NCBI GenBank assembly: GCA_001189345.1
Contig: LFKV01000009.1
Span: forward strand, 83,737 to 147,736
Direction of reading: 5' to 3'
Source: Candidatus Paraburkholderia kirkii
GTDB taxonomy: Bacteria; Pseudomonadota; Gammaproteobacteria; Burkholderiales; Burkholderiaceae
DNA: 64,000 nt
Position 1 is the first letter of the stretch. Each line of letters opens with the position of its first letter. This document shows, in pieces, positions 59,256 to 64,000 of the stretch. The notes beneath the pieces were generated by a model. That model was not told the origin of the DNA. It did not search any database and saw only the letters and a program-made list of their open reading frames with translations. The position numbers and the translations under genes are program-made.

Positions 59256-59774
59256 TTTTTCCGAACGCCGGAATTCGCGCGCGAGCGGCAGCAGGACATA
59301 TGCCCATGCGCGCGAGAATGGCGCGAACAGCGCGTGATGTCGACGGGAACAGGCAACGCCCGGATGCGCCATGCGCAAAAGCGATCGCCCAAAAAAGAAC
59401 CGCCCAAGCCGGGTGCCAAGGGCGGTAATCGGAGAGTTGCAACGACTACATGCGCGAACATGGGGACACGCACGTAGACCGGTGCAGCGTTACGCATCCG
59501 AATAAGAAAACTCCCAATTAAGAATCTGCCTAGTTAGTCTGCTTTTCGGCAGTTTCTTTTCCCGTTGCTTTCGCAACTCTTTCGACGGGACCCTCGGCTC
59601 TATTCCGTCGCCGTTATGTCCTCCATGCGCGCTCAAGAAAACGGGAGCGAGCGCTGTAAAGCCTCACTGTGCGCGAACCGGGTTCGCGCCGCGCTGTCCG
59701 CGGACGCCGTCTGCGAGGCGTGGGCCCGGAGCGGGGTGCCGAAGCGCCGCTCCGGGCCGGCAGAGGAGACATCG
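59256..59774. other. Gene-free region between regA and the chemoreceptor
   Basis: No gene is supported in these 519 bases. At 59399-59426 ACCGCCC and GGGCGGT form a hairpin preceded by an A6 run, so its T tail would be on the minus strand, where there is no gene. I see no sigma-28 promoter for the chemoreceptor. A GGCAGAGGAGA ribosome site ends the region. Confidence 0.45.
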
Positions 59775-61324
59775 ATGAAATGGTTTGACCGCCAGTCCGT
59801 GCTCAGCAAACTGTTGCTGTCTTTCGCGGTGGTGATTCTGTTTACCGCGTGCGTGGGCGGGACCGGCGTGATTTCGCTGGCGAAGATGCACGGGCTGATC
59901 GAGGACGTCGGCGATCGTCACATGGACGGTCTCTATTGGGTCGAGGAAGCCAACAAGAACACGCTCGACACCGATCTCGCCGCCGCGAACCTGACTTTTG
60001 CCGACGACGCCGGCAAGGCGAAGCTCAAGGACGGCATGTCGGGCTCGCTCGACAGCATGCACCGCGCGCTCGAGCGCTTGCGCCCGACGATCCGCTCCGA
60101 CGACGGCAGGGCGCTCTACGGCGCGGCGAGCAAGTCCGTTGCCGCATGGGAAGACATCGTGCTGATGCAGATGCCGATCGACGTCGACCAGATGGGCCTC
60201 ATCTCGCGCGCGATCGCCGCGAGCGAGAAGGCGCGCTACGCGCTCCAGCGGCTCTCGGACTTCAAGCGCAAGCACGCAACCGATGCACGCAGGGACGCCG
60301 CCTCGGAATACGCAACGATGCGATGCGCGTCGTGATGCTCGCGCTGGTCTTCGGCGCGATGGCGGCGGGCGCGCTGCTCGCCGTGCGATCGGACGGCGCC
60401 TTGCCGCGCAGCTCGGCGGCGAGCCGGCGTACGCGGCGGATATCGCCGACCGCATCGCGCGCGGCGATCTGACGACGCGCGTCGCCACACGTCCCGGCGA
60501 CGACAGTAGCATGCTGGCGAGCCTCGGCAACATGAGCAGGAAGTTCGCGGACATCGTCGGCGGGATTCGCCAGTCGAGCGATTCGATCCTGTTCGCATCG
60601 CGCGAGATCGCGCAGGGCAACACGGATCTGTCGCAGCGCACCGAGGAACAGGCCGCGTCGCTGGAAGAAACGGCGTCGAGCATGGAGCAGCTCACGCACA
60701 CCGTGCGCCAGAACGCCAGCAACGCGGACGAGGCGAGCGGCCTCGCGCGCGGCGCGTCGGACGTGTCGGCGCGCGGCAGCGAGCTGGTCGGCGAAGTGGT
60801 GGAGAACATTGCGCGAACTGGCGGCGGGCTCCAAACGCATGACGGACATCATCGCCGTGATCGAGGGCATCGCGTTCCAGACCAACATTCTCGCGCTGAA
60901 CGCGGCCGTCGAAGCGGCGCGCGCGGGCGAGGAAGGGCGCGGTTTCGCGGTGGTCGCGGGGGAAGTGCGCTCTCTCGCGCAGCGCAGCGCCACGTCTGCG
61001 AAGGAGATCAAGGAACTGATCGAGGCGTCGACGACGCGTGTGGACAGCGGCGCGGCGCTCGCCGAGCGCGCCGGCGCGACGATGGCCGAAGTCACGCAGG
61101 CCGTGCAGCGCGTGACCGACATCATGGCGCAGATCTCGTCGGCTTCGCACGAGCAGAGCGCCGGCATCGAGCAGGTGAACCGCGCCGTCGCGCAGATGGA
61201 TCAGGTGACGCAGCAGAACGCGGCGCTCGTCGAGCAGGCGGCCGCCGACGCGGGCGCGATGGCCGATCAGGTCGAGCAGCTGAAGGGCGCGGTCGCGGTG
61301 TTCGAGCTGGGACGCGGCGCTTGA
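59775..61324 (+). pseudogene. Methyl-accepting chemotaxis protein, three frameshifts
   Basis: MKWFDRQSVLSKLLLSFAVV opens with a helix and a four-helix-bundle sensor domain (DRHMDGLYWVEEANKNTLDT). One base is lost near 60319 and another near 60387, spoiling the second helix and HAMP region (LAVWIGRRLAAQLGGEPAYA expected). One extra T near 60810 breaks the signalling domain just after [10 protein letters not shown]. The rest, [39 protein letters not shown] and on, ends at 61324. It was a class of receptor common in Burkholderia; ligand unknown. Confidence 0.88.
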
Positions 61325-61476
61325 AGATGGCGTGACGTCGCGCGGGCGCAGAGGCACGAAACGGTCGTAATATCGGCTCGCTTGCCACCCGAGAGCCCGC
61401 TCCGTACACTCGCGCCTGTTTTTTCATCGAGCGCGCCGCACGGACGGCGCTTCACCGCCGACAAGGAGGCCGCCCT

Positions 61477-62796
61477 ATGTCCGATTCCTATTTCCCGCGC
61501 TGGCCGGTTCAGCCGGATGCCGAGGAGGGCCGCGTCGTCGCGCCCGACGAGCGGCTGCCCTGGCCGCAGATGATCGCGATGGGCATCCAACACGTTGTCG
61601 CGATGTTCGGCTCGACGGTGCTCGCGCCGTTGCTGATGGGCTTCGATCCCAATCTGTGCATCTTCATGTCGGGGGTTGGCACGCTGCTCTTCTTCGTGCT
61701 GGTCGGCGGGCGCGTGCCGAGCTATCTCGGTTCGAGCTTCGCGTTCATCGGGCTCGTGATCGCGGTGACGGGCTACGGCGGCCACGGTCCGAACATGAAC
61801 ATTCCGGTGGCGCTGGGCGGGATCATCGCGTGCGGCGTGGCTTACGCGATCATCGGGCTGACCGTCGCTGCGGTCGGCACGCGATGGATCGAAGCGCTGA
61901 TGCCGCCGGTGGTCACGGGCGCGATCGTCTGCGTGATCGGGCTGAATCTCGCGCTGATCGCGGTGAAGGGCGTGATGGGCAGCGGCTTCGATTCGTGGAT
62001 GGCGCTGGTCACCGTGCTCTGCGTCGGCGCGGTCGTGGTGTTCGCGCGCGGCATGGCGCAGCGTCTGCTGATCCTGATCGGCCTGGCGATCGCGTACTGC
62101 ATCTATGCCGTGCTGACCAACGGCATGAGCATGGGCAAGCCGATCGACTTTTCGATCGTGGCGAATGCGGCGTGGTTCGGCATGCCGCATTTCACGGCGC
62201 CGGTGTTCGAAGCGCTGGCGATGACACTGCTCGCGCCGATCGCGATCATTCTGGTCGCGGAGAATCTCGGGCATATCAAGGCCGTTGGCGCGATGACGGG
62301 CAGGAGCCTCGACAGGTACATCGGCCGCGCGTTCATCGGCGACGGGCTGGCGACGATCGCATCGGGCTTCGCGGGCGGCACGGGCGTGACGACCTACGCC
62401 GAGAATATCGGCGTGATGGCCGTCACCAAGATCTATTCGACGCTGGTGTTCGTGATCGCGGCGCTGTTTGCGATCGTGCTCGGGTTTTCGCCGAAGTTCG
62501 GTGCGCTCATTCAGACCATTCCGGGGCCGGTGCTGGGGGGCGTGTCGATCGTCGTGTTCGGTCTGATCGCGGTGACGGGCGCACGGATCTGTGTCGTCAA
62601 CAAGGTGGATTTCTCGGACAACCGGAATCTGATCGTCGCGGCGGTAACGCTCGTGTTCGGGACGGGGGATTTTACGCTGAAGCTCGGTGGTTCGCGCTCG
62701 GCGGGATCGGGACGGCTGCGTTTGGGGGGCGATTATTTTTTTTATGCGTTGTTGCGGCGGCGGGGGCTGGGGTTGTTTGACGCTTCTTTTGTCTGA
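61477..62796 (+). CDS. NCS2 family uracil/xanthine permease, disturbed C-terminus
   Basis: A 439-residue nucleobase transporter. LPWPQMIAMGIQHVVAMFGS (helix 1), GSTVLAPLLMGFDPNL, LVAENLGHIKAVGAMTGRSL (substrate-binding helix 8) and GGTGVTTYAENIGVMAVTKI (helix 10) are typical UraA/RutG motifs. Between about 62684 and 62745 the frame appears shifted: LGGSRSAGSGRLRLGGDYFF where LGGFALGGIGTAAFGAIIFY is expected. One missing base and lengthened G and T runs cancel out, so YALLRRRG returns in frame. The last helix is thus damaged; function is doubtful. Confidence 0.82.
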   Translation: MSDSYFPRWPVQPDAEEGRVVAPDERLPWPQMIAMGIQHVVAMFGSTVLAPLLMGFDPNLCIFMSGVGTLLFFVLVGGRVPSYLGSSFAFIGLVIAVTGYGGHGPNMNIPVALGGIIACGVAYAIIGLTVAAVGTRWIEALMPPVVTGAIVCVIGLNLALIAVKGVMGSGFDSWMALVTVLCVGAVVVFARGMAQRLLILIGLAIAYCIYAVLTNGMSMGKPIDFSIVANAAWFGMPHFTAPVFEALAMTLLAPIAIILVAENLGHIKAVGAMTGRSLDRYIGRAFIGDGLATIASGFAGGTGVTTYAENIGVMAVTKIYSTLVFVIAALFAIVLGFSPKFGALIQTIPGPVLGGVSIVVFGLIAVTGARICVVNKVDFSDNRNLIVAAVTLVFGTGDFTLKLGGSRSAGSGRLRLGGDYFFYALLRRRGLGLFDASFV

Positions 62797-62852
62797 GGCT
62801 AGGGTTGGTTCGCTTCGGCTTTTCGTGAAATCCTGTGTTCGTATCGGTCTAT

Positions 62853-62884
62853 TAGCACTGCCGCCCCGCGCAGGGGCAGTGCTA
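62853..62884. repeat. 10-bp inverted repeat abutting the IS630 element
   Basis: TAGCACTGCC at 62853-62862 and GGCAGTGCTA at 62875-62884 are exact reverse complements with a 12-nt GC-rich spacer. The right arm ends with the TA that the IS630 element duplicated, so the element inserted at the foot of this palindrome. Confidence 0.8.
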
Positions 62885-63998
62885 GTCCATTGCGTTATTG
62901 AATTAGCACCCTGTCTGTGTTCAGATACAGGTCATGGGTCAAAATGAACCTGACAGATATCGAACGTGAGCAACTGTTGTCGGCGGCGCGCAGCCGAACG
63001 GTGCGTGCGGCGGACGTGCGACGCGCAAAGTTGATCCTGATGCTCGAGGACGGCGAATCGCGCGACAGTATCATGCGCACACTGGGTTGCGATTCGCGCT
63101 TCATCGCACGCTGGTCGGGGCGCTTCCTCAGCGAGCGACTAGCCGGCATGTACGCCCGGCACCGCGGGCGGGCGCCTACGCAGCCACCGGCCAAACTGGA
63201 AGCGCGGGTGCTCAAGTGCACCCTCAAGCACAAACCCGCCGACGGTTCGACACACTGGAGTAGCTACAAGCTCGCAGCAGAACTCGGCGACGTATCGGTC
63301 TCGGCCGTGCAGCGCATCTGGCGCAAGCACGGCATCAAGCCGCAGCAGTTGGAGCGGCACATGGTCTCCAACGACCCGGACTTCGAGACCAAGGCAGCCG
63401 ACGTGATCGGGCTGTACCTGAACCCGCCGGCGCACGCAGCGGTGTTCTGCGTGGACGAGAAGACCGCGATCCAGGCACTCGATCGCAAGGACCGTATGCT
63501 GCCGCTGTCGCCCGGGCGCGCCGAGAGTCACGGCTTCGAGTACAAGCGCAACGGCACGCTCAGCCTGTTCGCGGCGTTCAATACTGCCACCGGCGAGGTG
63601 CTGGGCAAGACGGTGGCGCGCCACACCAGCGAGCAGTTCGTGGCCTTCCTGACCGACGTCGTCGCCAGCCAGCCCAAACGCCGGGAAATCCACGCGATCT
63701 GCGACAACGTCAGCAGCCATAAGACGCAGCGGGTTGCCGACGTCCTTGATGCGCAGCGCAACGTGCACCTGCACTTCACGCCGACCTACTCGTCGTGGCT
63801 CAACCAGGTGGAGAACTGGTTCTCGCGCATTCAGCGTGAAGTGATCGCTCGCGGCATCTTCACTTCGGTGAAGGATTGGGATCGCAAACTGATGCCGATA
63901 CATCCGCGAACACAACAAGAACCCGAAACCGATCAAGTGGAAATATGACGATCCTTCGCGCCGGATTCGACCAGTGCCAATTCAATGACGCAATGGAA
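62885..63998 (+). mobile_element. IS630-family insertion sequence, 1114 bp
   Basis: The ends are inverted repeats: GTCCATTGCGTTATTGAATT at 62885 and, inward from 63998, TTCCATTGCGTCATTGAATT (18 of 20 identical). The element is flanked by TA at 62883-62884 and 63999-64000, the target duplication of the IS630/Tc1 superfamily. It carries one transposase gene on the plus strand with a frameshift near its end. The right boundary falls on the last bases of the window. Confidence 0.92.
62944..63988 (+). pseudogene. IS630-family transposase, frameshifted near the C-terminus
   Basis: A DDE transposase with N-terminal helix-turn-helix (RAKLILMLEDGESRDSIMRT) and catalytic core: Asp in FCVDEKTAIQAL, Asp in IHAICDNVSSHKT and Glu in WLNQVENWFSRIQREV. 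After DRKLM one extra C near 63896 shifts the frame; the other frame gives RYIREHNKNPKPIKWKYDDP and ends at 63988 just inside the right repeat. All three catalytic residues precede the break, so activity could survive. Confidence 0.85.
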
Positions 63999-64000
63999 TA

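Overview
The window is a high-GC chromosomal segment of a betaproteobacterium of the Burkholderia sensu lato group (Burkholderia, Paraburkholderia or Caballeronia). The evidence is gene content and order: yifB-ubiK-glnK-amtB-gshA-gshB-PTS IIA/HPr/EI, a full aa3 cytochrome oxidase block, hemA-prfA-prmC-grxD-ubiX and metX-metW. Genus and species are inferred from recognisable protein families, not from a search.

Layout. 1-9.2 kb: start of yifB, ubiK, glnK behind a sigma-54-type promoter, an IS5-family insertion between glnK and amtB, then glutathione synthesis (gshA, gshB) and an incomplete regulatory PTS. 9.2-17 kb: MoeB/ThiF-like enzyme, S41 protease, gpmA, rhodanese, grxC, secB, gpsA, a broken macrodomain gene, trmL and a broken comF. 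17-29 kb: methyltransferase, then an intact cytochrome c oxidase, heme A and copper-assembly region (coxB, coxA, ctaG, coxC, surf1, ctaA, ctaB, sco) whose CoxB carries both a cytochrome c and an OmpA-like domain. 29-45.5 kb: an accessory region with a truncated metQ, an internally deleted IS66 element, a decayed galacturonate-type catabolic cluster (uxaA, transporter and GntR regulator broken; uxaB intact), and a run of broken genes (methyltransferase, TetR, MFS, nitroreductase, yegD, amino-acid permease, ygiD) around a few intact ones (DUF1415, one MFS, cspA). 45.6-57.2 kb: mostly housekeeping genes (ubiX, grxD, prmC, prfA, hemA, xth, M48 protease, ampG, metW, metX, argB). 57.4-64 kb: a RegB/RegA-type redox two-component pair with a broken kinase and intact regulator, a broken chemoreceptor, an NCS2 permease with a disturbed C-terminus, and an IS630-family element that ends at the window edge.

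The main theme is selective gene decay. About sixteen native genes carry frameshifts, in-frame stops, short tandem duplications or deletions, while the essential and respiratory genes are open. With three IS elements in 64 kb, this looks like a recently host-restricted genome losing dispensable functions. Leaf-nodule Caballeronia symbionts are a known precedent, but that placement is inference. Some single-base indels may be sequencing errors. The concentration in dispensable genes, the 11-bp and 4-bp tandem duplications and the in-frame stop codons argue that many are real.
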